DNA of 64,000 nucleotides from Acanthosepion esculentum (taxonomy: Eukaryota > Mollusca > Cephalopoda > Sepiida > Sepiidae), in assembly GCA_964036315.1 (NCBI GenBank), contig OZ038509.1, positions 25,824,705 to 25,888,704 of the forward strand, given 5' to 3'. The position numbers and the translations under genes were made by a program. Below the pieces are notes generated by a model that was not told where the DNA came from, did not search any database, and saw only the letters and a list, made by a program, of their open reading frames with translations. Shown one piece after another: positions 33,575-45,200 of the stretch; the first letter of the stretch is position 1; every line of letters begins with the position of its first letter.

Positions 33575-34204
33575 AAAGGCACCACTCCCTGTTTAAGAAT
33601 CAGTGTTGTCCATCTTCTAGAATGGTTTCCAAGGAAAGCTAAACCAGCTTTTGGCCCACTAGAGAGAGAGAAGTTAAGAAGCATCCATACCTTCCCCAAA
33701 TTTTAAATATTTTACAGCCAGAGATTAAGCCATGTTCACTAATTTTGTTTTCCATACTGTTAACTATTGGGTTACCCTCATCTCCATAAAATAAATAGCC
33801 TTTTTTTAACAGTGTTATTTACACTGTACAAGAACTAGGGAGTCACTTGAGGTGAAAGGTTATTGTTAGGACAGACATGTTGACAAGGGAGTTAACTCAC
33901 TCCCTAGATAGGAACCAAGTTATGCCCCTTGATCAGAACTCTCTAGGACAACAGAAAAGAGAAGGAAAGATTGCAAGATGGTGGTCAGGCATTCTCCCAT
34001 GTTCTCTCTCAGGACATCATTAACCTACCAGCAATTCACTGATGTTCTACATCTATTGTTATCCAATAGTGAATAAAATGTATAAAGGTTCAAACTGCAT
34101 GTTTGTTTTTATTTGACACAAATAAGCACACCCATAGCAGTGGCGTGCATGGGTCTAGTAGCACCCAGGACGAGGATTGTGATTGACGCCTCCCCGTTGC
34201 ACAC
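33575..34204. other. no gene recognised apart from a short LINE-B scrap
   Basis: Apart from the LINE-B piece at 33808-33870, nothing is recognised. A short GC-rich patch at 34135-34200 contains GCACCCAGGACGAGG-type sequence reminiscent of a tRNA-like repeat end, too short to assign. Confidence 0.35.
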
Positions 34205-34850
34205 CACTGACCCACAGACAGTTACAAAATAAGAGGCACAGTTTATGCAGATGTGGTGAAAATAATGCTTTTTTTTTTTAAAGCGTATCACTCCAAGCAA
34301 GGCTGGAGGCCACTATCACGCAAGGGGTTAAAGAAGGGTTGGAGGAAGAGGAGATAGGAGTGGTAAAGGAGAGGATGTGGTGAAAGAGAAAGACAGTGAA
34401 AGACAGTGGGTCGATCAAGGCAAGGGGGTTACAAAAGATTTGGAGCGAGAGCAGATAGGAATGAAAAATGAAATGATGTGGAGAAGGGAAGTGGATAGAT
34501 CAAGGCAACTGGAGATGTCGATTAAACCGTTGGAGATTGTATTTGTCAGGGAAACAGTAATAGGGAAGGGAGTTCCATGTGCGAGACATGAAGCTATTGG
34601 AGTAGAAGAGACATCTACATAATGCTAGACTTGAACAGGTTAAGATTGTAGTGATCAGGAAAGCCTACTCTTGGAAGTCGGTTTCACAAAGCAGCAGTTT
34701 GTGGGAAGAAGCTGCTCAAGTGGAACTTACATCTCATCAATGGAATACAACAGGAATGAGGGTGGTTTGCTACACTGTACTATGGCAACTCATAGCCATG
34801 AAAGCGAGAACTGCTGGGACTAAAAGGGCAAATAACATTTAGACATTTAT
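34205..34850 (-). mobile_element. LINE-B fragment split by a LINE-A 3' fragment
   Basis: 34205-34262 and 34622-34850 both match LINE-B 3' sequence (AGAGGCACAGTTTATGCAGA / ATGCTAGACTTGAACAGGTT, then GTTTCACAAAGCAGCAGTTT). Between them 34275-34622 matches the LINE-A 3' region (CAAGGGGTTA.. to GGAGTAGAAGAGACATCTAC), with an internal duplication of the CAAGGGGGTTAC.. part. The LINE-A piece ends in T-rich sequence at 34270, as expected of a minus-strand poly(A) tail, so it inserted into the LINE-B copy. Confidence 0.7.
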
Positions 34851-34904
34851 TCAACCAGTACTTGAATGTGAGATACTGACTTATTACAATCTGCCCAGGA
34901 TTAA

Positions 34905-35452
34905 AAGTGCAACACTGAAATCTGAAGGCACATTGCGATAGTGAAAGTTGCCTTCAAAAAGCTAAGCAAGGTATTAAGAAACAGAAAAACTGTTAGAAAA
35001 CAAAGAAAAGAGTACTGAATAGTTATGTAATATCAACCCACTTATATGGCAGTGAAGACTGGATAATCTCTTCAAAGATGTAAAAATCCTGAAGCAAAAG
35101 AAAAGTAATTCTCCAGAAGGATGCTGAGAATACCATGAACCAAACATGTGAGCAACAAAGTTTTAAAGAAAATGGGAACAAAATGGACACTTATACTTAA
35201 CATTAGGAAGAGATAGTTGAAATTTCTAGGTCACATAATGAGGAAAGAGGGCTTGGAAAATCTGATAGTCACAAGAAAGGCAAGAGGGACAGAGGAAAAT
35301 GGCGTATAAACTACCTAACAAGCTTTTGTAAATGTCTGACAGAACAAGGACTAGGAATGATAGCAAAAAGACTATTTTATTAAGAGCTACAAAAGACAGG
35401 AAATTGGGGAGAGCCATTATCGTCAATCTCCTTAACGGACATTGAATAGATT
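34905..35452 (+). mobile_element. LINE-C (RTE-like) RT C-terminal remnant
   Basis: The DNA is collinear with the better copy at 63.3 kb. It has a YGS-type block near 35046, then TTCTCCAGAAGGATGCTGAG (…RRMLR), then TGAAATTTCTAGGTCACATA (LKFLGHI). GAGGGCTTGGAAAATCTGAT (EGLENL) and the terminal GAGCTACAAAAGACAGGAAA (RATKDRKL) follow. Frames shift several times. Confidence 0.75.
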
Positions 35453-35559
35453 TCTCACAGTCCTTTTTCGTTTTATCAGATTTTATTTTTCATCTTTTTT
35501 TTTTCTTGTATGAATCGCGTCTCCGGTTAAACTGTCATTTTATTTATTTATTCATTTAT

Positions 35560-35745
35560 TCCTCAAGTGAAGTAGATAGGTTTGACTATCGAATGGTTCA
35601 TACTCCTTTTTGGTCTTTTTGAACAGGAGTAGCTGTTTCCTGTTTAGGACTGGAGTTTCTCGTTCTCTTCTTTAAAGTTTACTTCAACTCTCTACTGCTA
35701 ACGTTTCCGTTTGCACTCTGAAATTCTATTTAGTATTTTTTTTCT
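35560..35745 (+). repeat. single copy of the 22-kb dispersed repeat
   Basis: GAAGTAGATAGGTTTGACTA, then TTTGAACAGGAGTAGCTGTT, then CTTCTTTAAAGTTTACTTCA align with the reverse complement of the units at 22140-22640. Confidence 0.7.
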
Positions 35746-38029
35746 CCTCAATAGAAGATGGGTTTGCTTCCGGTTCCTCTATCACTCTCAGTATACCCTT
35801 GCATCTGAGTGACTTTATCACATTGATTTGATTGAATTGATTAAAAAAAAAAAAAAAAAAAAATTTCGAGGCCATTTCAATTTAAAAAAATCACGAAATA
35901 TAACAAAACGAAAGTGGTATCAAAAAGTAAAAAAAAAAAAAGGTCTCGCGACAGTCAGTGAGGAAATGTTTTAACAGTAACGCAGATATTCATTTCACGT
36001 CCGGATAATCGAAGTCCGGGAAAACCGAGGTACGGATAATCGATAAAGGATTGCACCATTTTGTTTGGGAATCGACGAATTTTCTACCAAACTTATGTTT
36101 TCTTTTTTACTTAATCGTAGGTACCGTCACTTTTTCACTGACAAAACGGCATATAGCATGATGAAAAAAAAGGCCCAAAAATTAATAAAAAAAACAGTTT
36201 TATTGTCAAAGATGTTTGTTATTTAAGAATTTAAGACTTAAGAGAAAAGACCAAAGTATTTATTTTATTAAATTTTTAATCCTTTCTAGAACGTTTGAAA
36301 TTTTGGTTAAAATTTTTTTGTTTTTGTTTTTTTACGCCAATGATTGACGTTATTTACGATTAGTGCTTTGCGCTTCTTTTTTCAGGTGAAAAACACATTT
36401 GGAAATTCTTGCCAAACAAAAATCAAATTGTCAGATTTTGATGAAATTTTCAGGACTTTTTCACAAAGGAATGAAACTGAAATTATTTTTAGAAAATCTT
36501 GGAAAAAAAAGAAATTTTTTTCGCGTATGTTACTACGCACTTAATTTCAGAAAATTTCAAGAAATTAAATTTTCATCCGAAAGGCCGGAGACGCCAATTT
36601 TGTTGGGGGCAATCAGTTAATTGAAACGAAAAAAAAAAAATGTTCCAAAACACTTCGCTTAATAAAGTCTAATAAAAACTGGATTGGAATTGTAGCGGGA
36701 TCAGAGACGAACGACGGGTCAGCAATATGAATGTGAAGGATGACCAATCAGATGTAAGGAACTCCACCACAATTACTTAATTTTGACTATGAAAGACGTG
36801 GAAAAGAACATGCAAAGACACTGGAGGTCGCTATCCAATATGGCGGTCGCAATGCAATTTATATTTGACGTAAAATAGCACATAGTATAAAATACAAGAC
36901 AGAACGTAATGGTTCAAACATAACATTTGAATTTATTTCTGATGTACATGCAAATAAGCTGAAGGGTTGATAGAGTCACGTCTCTTAGATTTGGGAAACC
37001 TGAGCTCAAAGTTGGATTAATTATTAAACTGTAGTTTAGAAGAAAGTACATGTTACATGTTAGGAATTGTGTATTGGAAAAGTTGGTAAGAGTTCAGAAG
37101 AGTTAAGAGTTCGTACTTGCGTGAATGTTGATAATGTTCTTTAATGTTTGACCGTATGGTCAAGACGGGAGTTCTTGAAGGTTACATTTTGGCAGCAAAG
37201 AATGAGACGCAAGAGTGACGAAAAAGAGACAGAGAAAGATAGAAAAAGAAAAGGCCCACTCGTGTTTTGTTTATATAAGATGGAGTATTAGTGAGCGGGA
37301 AATTTCATTCCTCGCGTGCAGGCGATTTCATTGGTCGGAATTACCCAATCAACGAGCTAGTTTTGAGGAGAATAGCCATTGAATGTTTGTCGGTCGGTCG
37401 GTCTGTATGTGATGGTGGCGATAATCACCACAGAATGTCTGAAAAATAATTTTTTTTTTAAATCCAGAATTAAAAAAAACGTAAGAATCATTGACATATT
37501 TTAACCTTTTAGTCTTTGTTGTTCCACTCGTGAAACAAGACTTTTTTTTATAGCAGACAAACATTAATTAATAGTATTTTATTTAACATGTTTAAGCCAC
37601 TATTGTTCTTCCGGTGTATATTATCAATAATCTAAACAAAATTGATGCTCGTCTGGTCTCCAAATATATGTCTTAAAAGTAAAACTATGTTCCATTAATG
37701 GAACAGAGGGCATTAAAAATTTGATCAGTGCAAAGACCAATAATTATTCTATGAAAGAAATACCCTGACTAAAATATACAGATAGTTCTAGGGTGCATTT
37801 CGTTGAGCTTTTTTCTTTGGTAGCCATGTTTCAGACTAGGCCGAGCTGAAAATTTTCCCTTATACCTCATTAAGGAGCGATACTGCTTCTTTTAATGTGC
37901 CGTATTCCTTTGGGATGCGGGCGACCATTGTTCTGCAAAGCTTCCTCCCATTTGTTCTCCTTCTGCCGTCCATGTACACGGGTAGGGTTAGGTAGATTAC
38001 TCACGCTTTTGCCTGTCCCTCTTGTCTCC
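35746..38029. other. non-repetitive region with promoter-like motifs, no gene recognised
   Basis: This is the longest stretch without a recognised transposon. Poly-A lies at 35843-35862. ACCAATCAG is at 36742, CCAATATGGCGG is at 36835-36846, and a TATA-like TATATAAGATGG is at 37272-37283. ATTGGTCGG and CCCAATCAACG lie near 37330-37352. Open frames (66-73 codons at 36344-36620, 71 at 37349-37564) overlap in different frames and show no known family. Confidence 0.4.
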
Positions 38030-38425
38030 AAAAAGTCCTGAAAGTGTCAAGTTTTTCAAGTCCTTTTTCAGCATGCGTCCCAGAAACTTCAACTCTTTCT
38101 GCCGCCATCTTTTTCATTTTCCTTAACCTTAGTATTTTGCATGATTAATATTACTTTCCTTTCCACTACATTTTGCAATATCCTTATTGTTAACCTAACT
38201 CAAAGTTGTTCTCTGTTGGATATGACAACATAACTGTGAAATTCAAACAATATTTTTCATGGATCAAAGTTACTTTCAGTGGCAAGATAAACTATGTGTC
38301 ACAAATGAAATTACGGAATGATAAAGACTAAAACTTCATTATCCACATGTTCTGTTAATGGTATTCTCAGCATCCTTCTGTAGAACCACATTTGTCGCCT
38401 CCAATCTTCTATTCATCTTAGAAAA
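38030..38425 (-). mobile_element. LINE-C remnant with about 190-bp insertion
   Basis: On the minus strand FYRRMLRIPLTEHVDNEVL (about 38385-38325) and ELKFLGRMLKKDLKNLTLSG (about 38095-38030) are adjacent blocks of the LINE-C C-terminus. They are separated here by about 190 bp of unrelated AT-rich sequence. Confidence 0.7.
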
Positions 38426-38437
38426 TTGATAGATTCC

Positions 38438-38490
38438 TTTTTTACGGCTTAATCAACCATTTGCATGTTATTTAACCCCGTGTTAATCAT
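38438..38490 (+). mobile_element. VE head scrap
   Basis: TTTTTTACGGCTTAATCAAC then GTTATTTAACCC resembles the VE head. The following 38491-39440 has no recognised gene. A 93-codon hydrophobic minus-strand frame at 38949-39230 is of unknown meaning. Confidence 0.4.
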
Positions 38491-39439
38491 TTCGGATTTC
38501 CGAAAATAGTTAGTCCCCTGAGGTGTTTACACACCTCAATACAAAAAATGCTTGTGTTACAGTTATGTAAACTATTGCCGTACTGCTGAACAAGCAACAT
38601 AACATATATTACTGTATATAATACAGAATAATTGTGGTACATGGCCGAAAGGGGAAGAGACTGGTCTCCGCTAACTACCCTATTCCTAGTTAATCACGAT
38701 CTATTCATCCAATACAATACGCATGCCACTCGTTGGCTCTTCGGTCCGCTACATAATTGGTCCATTTACCCCAAGAACTCATTCATCACTATTCAATCCT
38801 ACATATACCACAGTCATCGAGAGAACCTACAAAAATACCCCATGATATAAAAATTCCAAATTCCTAATTACAAAAATATAAAAATTTCATGAAATGAGGG
38901 GAGAGGGAATGAACCCCGAAAACAAATTAAAATTGGAACAAAAACAAACTAAAACAAAACAGATGTTAGTAAGACCCGTCCACCCGTCAAAATAATCAGA
39001 GTGGCTTCTGTATTCTGCCGATAGACAGAATCAAGTAGCATACTCACTAATGAAATGGGGAGGGTAAAAATAAATGACGGAATGGGAAAAATAAAGTCTG
39101 ATCCAACCGAGATGAAAATGAGGACCAAAAACAAACTGGGGAGGTTGGGAATCTTGACATGAATCATAACAAAAGAGTATCGGGAACAGGCCCAGGCAGG
39201 AGCAACACTTACAGGCAACATAAAAACCAACTCATTACAAAAGACATTAAATCAAAATTTGAACAGATATAATTAGTGTCTAGTGAACAATTACATAGAA
39301 GTAAACGAGTCAGAATGGCTTGCATCTAGTGTAAAGCAAAAATAATAACTTCTTTACCTGAATACGCGACGTTTTTGTTCCTTTGAAATTGGCATGAATC
39401 TTACTCCCCTCTCCCGCACTTAGTACAATAAATACTACT

Positions 39440-39615
39440 TAGTTATTCCGGAAGTGTATAATTCTGAAACCTTGGCTTTTATAAAGCTTAACACGGTTCT
39501 ACCACTAGCAATCCGCGTGTTGATTGGTCGGACTGAAGGTTGACATTTGACTGTGACTAAAGACAAAGCCAAGAACGCTGATTGGGCAGTTGGCTGTGGT
39601 TTTTGGCTAGAGCAG

Positions 39616-39650
<35 letters not shown>

Positions 39651-39720
39651 TTTTTTAAATAAATAACACGCTGGTGACGCATGCGCGAATTCGAGAAAGG
39701 CGTCGTCTGAGGAATAAAAC
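39440..39720. promoter_or_regulatory. candidate promoter: ETS, CCAAT and NRF1-like motifs
   Basis: Within 240 bp there are CCGGAAGTG (39448-39456, ETS type), inverted CCAAT GATTGGT (39532-39538) and GATTGGG (39590-39596), and GCATGCGC (39679-39686, the core of NRF1 sites). The surroundings are CG-containing, unlike neighbouring DNA. A poly-T run at 39619-39648 splits the cluster. This motif set is typical of housekeeping promoters in animals. No downstream exon was identified, so function is an inference. Confidence 0.4.
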
Positions 39721-39756
39721 CTCTTTACCTACAGAAATTACTACAAACTTCTTATT

Positions 39757-40068
39757 ATAACACAGTGGATAAAGGCGTTAGTGACAGGACCCAATGAGTA
39801 CGAGTTCAATACCCAGTTAAGGCAGTGGAGAACTTGGAGAGGGGAATTAACAGGAGATAACTGACATCCATTAAACGTGGAACTAGAACAGTCTACCCCA
39901 TTGAACGAAATAAAGGGTTCAGTTCGACATTCCAACCACCTGAAGACAGCCGGAGCGTACAACGGCCGAAACGTTGTAATAAATATGGCGACAAAGATGC
40001 GGACAATAGTCTGAATAATGTAAATAGTGTACATAATACCTCATCTCAGAAATATAGACAGATCTTGA
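39757..40068 (+). mobile_element. SINE-T1 without inverted tail
   Basis: The copy starts in the A-box region (CACAGTGGATAAAGGCG). It has the B-box GAGTTCAATACCC near 39801, the CCTGAAGACAGCCGGAGC and CGGCCGAAACG boxes near 39940-39973, and the complete tail to CTCAGAAATATAGACAG at 40062. No inverted tail precedes it. Confidence 0.85.
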
Positions 40069-40139
40069 AATGAAAATTAGAATAAATTTGTTGCATTAAC
40101 GTATGTTGTAGAGAAAAATTTTATTCATAAAATATGGGA

Positions 40140-40260
40140 GCTTTCACTGGCAACAGCAACTAAAATGGATATCACATGTAACTCGAAAAAACGATATAAT
40201 CAAGATGTTGACATTCCACACGACCTTTTTAACAAAAGGTTAGGAAAGAAACTCCTAGGG
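40140..40260 (+). mobile_element. RTE-like tail fragment (partner of 3.2-kb copy)
   Basis: CAACAGCAACTAAAATGGAT then ATCACATGTAACTCG matches 3190-3235. It is followed by TTAGGAAAGAAACTCC corresponding to 3280-3298. Confidence 0.55.
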
Positions 40261-40269
40261 AGTAGAAGT

Positions 40270-40315
40270 AATAATAATAATAATAATAATATTAATAATA
40301 ATAAGAAGAAAATAT
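40270..40315. repeat. (TAA)n microsatellite
   Basis: About 12 TAA units with one or two variants. 40316-40665 holds nothing recognised. Confidence 0.9.
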
Positions 40316-40669
40316 TACATTAGTAATAATTAAAGAACTGAAAGAGTAATTAAATATATTATATATATGAAAAAATATAAATCATGAAAACTTGACTTCG
40401 TTAGTTAGGTAGGGTGACAGGACGCCCCGAAGAAGACAAAGCGACGTCTGCCGCCCACTACAACTGAGCTACATCGTGTGCTACTAACCTTCACAGAGTC
40501 AGGAGATTTGTGGGAGGGAGCCAAAAAAACAAGTTGCCAAAGAAATACGAATACTTTAAAAAAAATTGGGGTAACAAAACACCCCATGTAACTAACGCAT
40601 GATTAAAACCAAGAAATATTTTTAGATTGTAAGAATTTTTCTTGGGGTGATAAGTGCTTTTTTATTTTT

Positions 40670-40990
40670 TTTCACCCCCAAGCAAAACGAGAAGCCACTA
40701 GCACACAAGGGGTTACAGAGAGTTGGAGCGAGAGAAAAGAGGTGTGATTGAGGAAAGGATGAAGAGAAGGATAGGGGATAGCTCAGGGCATCTGGAGACG
40801 TCGATTGACATTACATTTAAATAGTTGGAGGTTATAGCTATCAGGGAAACAGGAAAAGGGAAGGGAGTTCCACAGGCGACAAATGCGAGACATGAAACTA
40901 TTGGAGTAGAAGAGACGGCTACATTTAACAGTTTCGACAGTGAAAGGGTGAGAGCGAGATGCCAGCCTAGTTGAACGCTTAAACTTATAG
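40670..40990 (-). mobile_element. LINE-A 3' fragment
   Basis: On the minus strand YKFKRSTRLASRSHPFTVET, then CSRLFYSNSFMSRICRLWNS, LPFSCFPDSYNLQLFKCNVN and RRLQMP end at a stop. The 3' untranslated part runs to GAAGCCACTAGC..GGGGTGA at 40670-40695. It supplies the uninterrupted version of the codon that is TAG in the 0.5-kb copy. It abuts SINE-5S at about 40990. Confidence 0.85.
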
Positions 40991-41190
40991 CTGGAGGGGA
41001 GGGATAGTAGAAACGTATTTGCGCGTAAGTGAATATAACACATCGGAAATTGGAACTCGGCTTTCTGATTAACAATTCCGAGCCATTGTCCCTTAATGGT
41101 ATTCCCAAGCGGTACAGACCACGCTCAACGTTGCTTAACTTTGATAATCATACGAGAACCGGTGTTTCAACGTGATATGGCCGTAAGATC
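40990..41190 (-). mobile_element. SINE-5S (5S-like plus tRNA-like head)
   Basis: On the minus strand from 41190: CTTACGGCCATATCACGTTG, AAACACCGGTTCTCGTATGA and AAAGTTAAGCAACGTTGAGC follow the 5S rRNA sequence closely. After a gap relative to 5S comes CCGCTTGGGAATACC. A tRNA-like part (GGGACAATGGCTCGG.., GCCGAGTTCCAATTTCC) follows at 41100-41025, then the TGTTATATTCACTTACGCGC tail. The best-preserved 5S-like head in the window. Confidence 0.85.
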
Positions 41191-41370
41191 CTGAGGAAAT
41201 TTTCCAGCATTCATTTATTTGAAGAATGATAGTACGTAAGTGTTGAATAGTCATGTTCTTTGTTCCCAACAACTTTTTCCTGTTTCTTAATACTTTGTTT
41301 CGTTTCTGGAAGTCATCTTTCGCTGTTCCAATGCACTTCGGGATTTCTGTCACATTTTCCATTGTCATTT
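41191..41370 (-). mobile_element. LINE-C fragment upstream of SINE-5S
   Basis: On the minus strand EIPKCIGTAKDDFQKRNKVL then RNRKKLLGTKNMT resembles EIHRRIGMAKDTFQKLGKLL / RDMRISLVTKKR of the 63-kb LINE-C copy. It is truncated at the SINE-5S junction. Confidence 0.6.
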
Positions 41371-41384
41371 AAAACATGTCGGGT

Positions 41385-41810
41385 CGAGTGTCTCATGCTG
41401 TAAGAAATCTCGGTTCAATAAGTTAAATTCAACCTCTTCTTAATCTCTGATCATATGTGAGACCCAAATCGGAAAAGGGGTTTTCAAATTTCGTTATAGA
41501 CAAAGCGTTAGTTATTTATTATCCTCTCTGTTGAGAGTGTCTCATGACGTGAGTAAATCTCGGTTCAACAAATTAAATTCAACCTCTTCTTGATCTCTGA
41601 TCACGTGAGACCCAAATCGGAAAAGGGATTTTCAAATTCCTTCATAGACAAAGCGTTAGTTATTTTTTATCCTCTCTGTTGATATTTTCAAATGCCTAAG
41701 TAAATCTCGGTTCAACAAGTTAAATCCTTCCACTTCATGACCTATGAACATATCTGAGCCCCAAATCAAAAAATGGTTTTTGAAATTGCTTTGTAGGCAA
41801 ACAAAGGAAA
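41385..41810. repeat. 150-bp tandem repeat, three diverging copies
   Basis: AAATCTCGGTTCAA occurs near 41405, 41555 and 41702. Each is followed by TTAAATTCAACCTCTTC-type sequence, GATCTCTGATCA and ACCCAAATCGGAAAA. The third copy is the most diverged. No coding signal was seen. Confidence 0.9.
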
Positions 41811-42240
41811 ACAAAAATATAACGGTAAGATTAACCATTTAATATTTCCTTATAAGGTAACATTTGGTATAATTGATCGAACAGATAGCGTTAGTTGAAC
41901 TTTATCCAGAATCTTTTCACTGAAAAATCAGATTTTCAAGCAAAGAGGTTTCACAAGTCCACCGTTATTACTCTCTAGGAGTTTCTTTCCATGCTTTTTT
42001 AAAAAAGTTTGTCTGAAATGTCAACATCTTGGTTATATCGTTATTTTTTCTTCGAGTTTCATGTGATTATCATTTTAGCTGTTGTTACCAGTGAAAGTTC
42101 TCAGGTGAAGTGTTTTCTGTTACGAATCAAACAAGAGGACAAATGGGGAAATATATTGGGGGGGGGGATCAAATGTTGGAAAATATTTTGATTTTGATTT
42201 TAATTTGTAATAATCATTCCTAGTGCTATGAAATATCTTG
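41811..42240. other. no gene recognised
   Basis: Sequence between the 150-bp repeat and the VE-like head that opens the 57-bp satellite. A poly-G run of nine lies near 42160. Confidence 0.4.
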
Positions 42241-42248
42241 TCTCGATT

Positions 42249-45200
42249 GGTTTGGTTTGGTTTATTTTACGGCATATCAAACGGACCTTACCTCCTGTCC
42301 AAAGCAACAACTCATTCGTCACGAACCCTCAATATCAAACGGACCTTACCTCCTGTCCAAAGCAACAAGCATTCGTCACGAACCCTCAATATCAAACAGA
42401 CTTTACCTCCTGTCCAAACCAACAAGCATTCGTGACGAACCCTCAACATCAAACGGACTTTACCTCCTGTCCAAAGCAACAACTCATTCGTCACGAACCC
42501 TCAATATCAAACGGACCTTACCTCCTGTCCAAAGCAACAAGAATTCGTCACGAACCCTCAATATCAAACGGACCTTACCTCCTGTCCAAACCAACAAGCA
42601 TTCGTCACGAACCCTCAATATCAAACGGACCTTACCTCCTGTCCAAAGCAACAAGCATTCGTCACGAACCCTCAATATCAAACGGACCTTACCTCCTGTC
42701 CAAAGCAACAAGCATTCGTCACGAACCCTCAATATCAAACGGACCTTAGCTCCTGTCCAAAGCAACAAGCATTCGTCACGAACCCTCAATATCAAACGGA
42801 CCTTAGCTCCTGTCCAAACCAACAAGCATTCGTCACGAACCCTCAATATCAAACGGACCTTACCTCCTGTCCAAAGCAACAAGCATTCGTCACGAACCCT
42901 CAATATCAAACGGACCTTACCTCCTGTTCAAAGCAACAACTCATTCGTCACGAACCCTCAATATCAAACGGACCTTACCTCCTGTCCAAACCAACAAGCA
43001 TTCGTCACGAACCCTCAATATCAAACAGACTTTACCTCCTGTCCAAACCAACAAGCATTCGTCACGAACCCTCAATATCAAACGGACCTTACCTCCTGTC
43101 CAAACCAACAAGCATTCGTCACGAACCCTCAATATCAAACGGACCTTACCTCCTGTTCAAAGCAACAAGCATTCGTCACGAACCCTCAATATCAAACGGA
43201 CCTTACCTCCTGTCCAAAGCAACAAGCATTCGTCACGAACCCTCAATATCAAACGGACCTTACCTCCTGTTCAAAGCAACAAGCATTCGTCACGAACCCT
43301 CAATATCAAACGGACCTTACCTCCTGTTCAAAGCAACAAGCATTCGTCACGAACCCTCAATATCAAACGGACCTTACCTCCTGTTCAAAGCAACAAGCAT
43401 TCGTCACGAACCCTCAATATCAAACGGACCTTACCTCCTGTTCAAACCAACAAGCATTCGTCACGAACCCTCAATATCAAACGGACCTTACCTCCTGTTC
43501 AAAGCAACAAGCATTCGTCACGAACCCTCAATATCAAACGGACCTTACCTCCTGTCCAAACCAACAAGCATTCGTCACGAACCCTCAATATCAAACGGAC
43601 CTTACCTCCTGTCCAAAGCAACAAGAATTCGTCACGAACCCTCAATATCAAACGGACCTTACCTCCTGTCCAAACCAACAAGCATTCGTGACGAACCCTC
43701 AACATCAAACGGACTTTACCTCCTGTCCAAAGCAACAACTCATTCGTCACGAACCCTCAATATCAAACGGACCTTACCTCCTGTCCAAAGCAACAAGCAT
43801 TCGTCACGAACCCTCAATATCAAACAGACTTTACCTCCTGTCCAAACCAACAAGCATTCGTGACGAACCCTCAACATCAAACGGACTTTACCTCCTGTCC
43901 AAAGCAACAACTCATTCGTCACGAACCCTCAATATCAAACGGACCTTACCTCCTGTCCAAAGCAACAAGAATTCGTCACGAACCCTCAATATCAAACGGA
44001 CCTTACCTCCTGTCCAAACCAACAAGCATTCGTCACGAACCCTCAATATCAAACGGACCTTACCTCCTGTCCAAAGCAACAAGCATTCGTCACGAACCCT
44101 CAATATCAAACGGACCTTACCTCCTGTCCAAAGCAACAAGCATTCGTCACGAACCCTCAATATCAAACGGACCTTAGCTCCTGTCCAAAGCAACAAGCAT
44201 TCGTCACGAACCCTCAATATCAAACGGACCTTAGCTCCTGTCCAAACCAACAAGCATTCGTCACGAACCCTCAATATCAAACGGACCTTACCTCCTGTCC
44301 AAAGCAACAAGCATTCGTCACGAACCCTCAATATCAAACGGACCTTACCTCCTGTTCAAAGCAACAAGCATTCGTCACGAACCCTCAATATCAAACGGAC
44401 CTTACCTCCTGTCCAAACCAACAAGCATTCGTCACGAACCCTCAATATCAAACGGACCTTACCTCCTGTCCAAACCAACAAGCATTCGTCACGAACCCTC
44501 AATATCAAACGGACCTTACCTCCTGTCCAAACCAACAAGCATTCGTCACGAACCCTCAATATCAAACGGACCTTACCTCCTGTTCAAAGCAACAAGCATT
44601 CGTCACGAACCCTCAATATCAAACGGACCTTACCTCCTGTCCAAAGCAACAAGCATTCGTCACGAACCCTCAATATCAAACGGACCTTACCTCCTGTTCA
44701 AAGCAACAAGCATTCGTCACGAACCCTCAATATCAAACGGACCTTACCTCCTGTTCAAAGCAACAAGCATTCGTCACGAACCCTCAATATCAAACGGACC
44801 TTACCTCCTGTCCAAACCAACAAGCATTCGTCACGAACCCTCAATATCAAACGGACCTTACCTCCTGTTCAAAGCAACAAGCATTCGTCACGAACCCTCA
44901 ATATCAAACGGACCTTACCTCCTGTCCAAACCAACAAGCATTCGTCACGAACCCTCAATATCAAACGGACCTTACCTCCTGTTCAAAGCAACAAGCATTC
45001 GTCACGAACCCTCAATATCAAACGGACCTTACCTCCTGTTCAAAGCAACAAGCATTCGTCACGAACCCTCAATATCAAACGGACCTTACCTCCTGTTCAA
45101 AGCAACAAGCATTCGTCACGAACCCTCAATATCAAACGGACCTTACCTCCTGTTCAAAGCAACAAGCATTCGTCACGAACCCTCAATATCAAACGGACCT

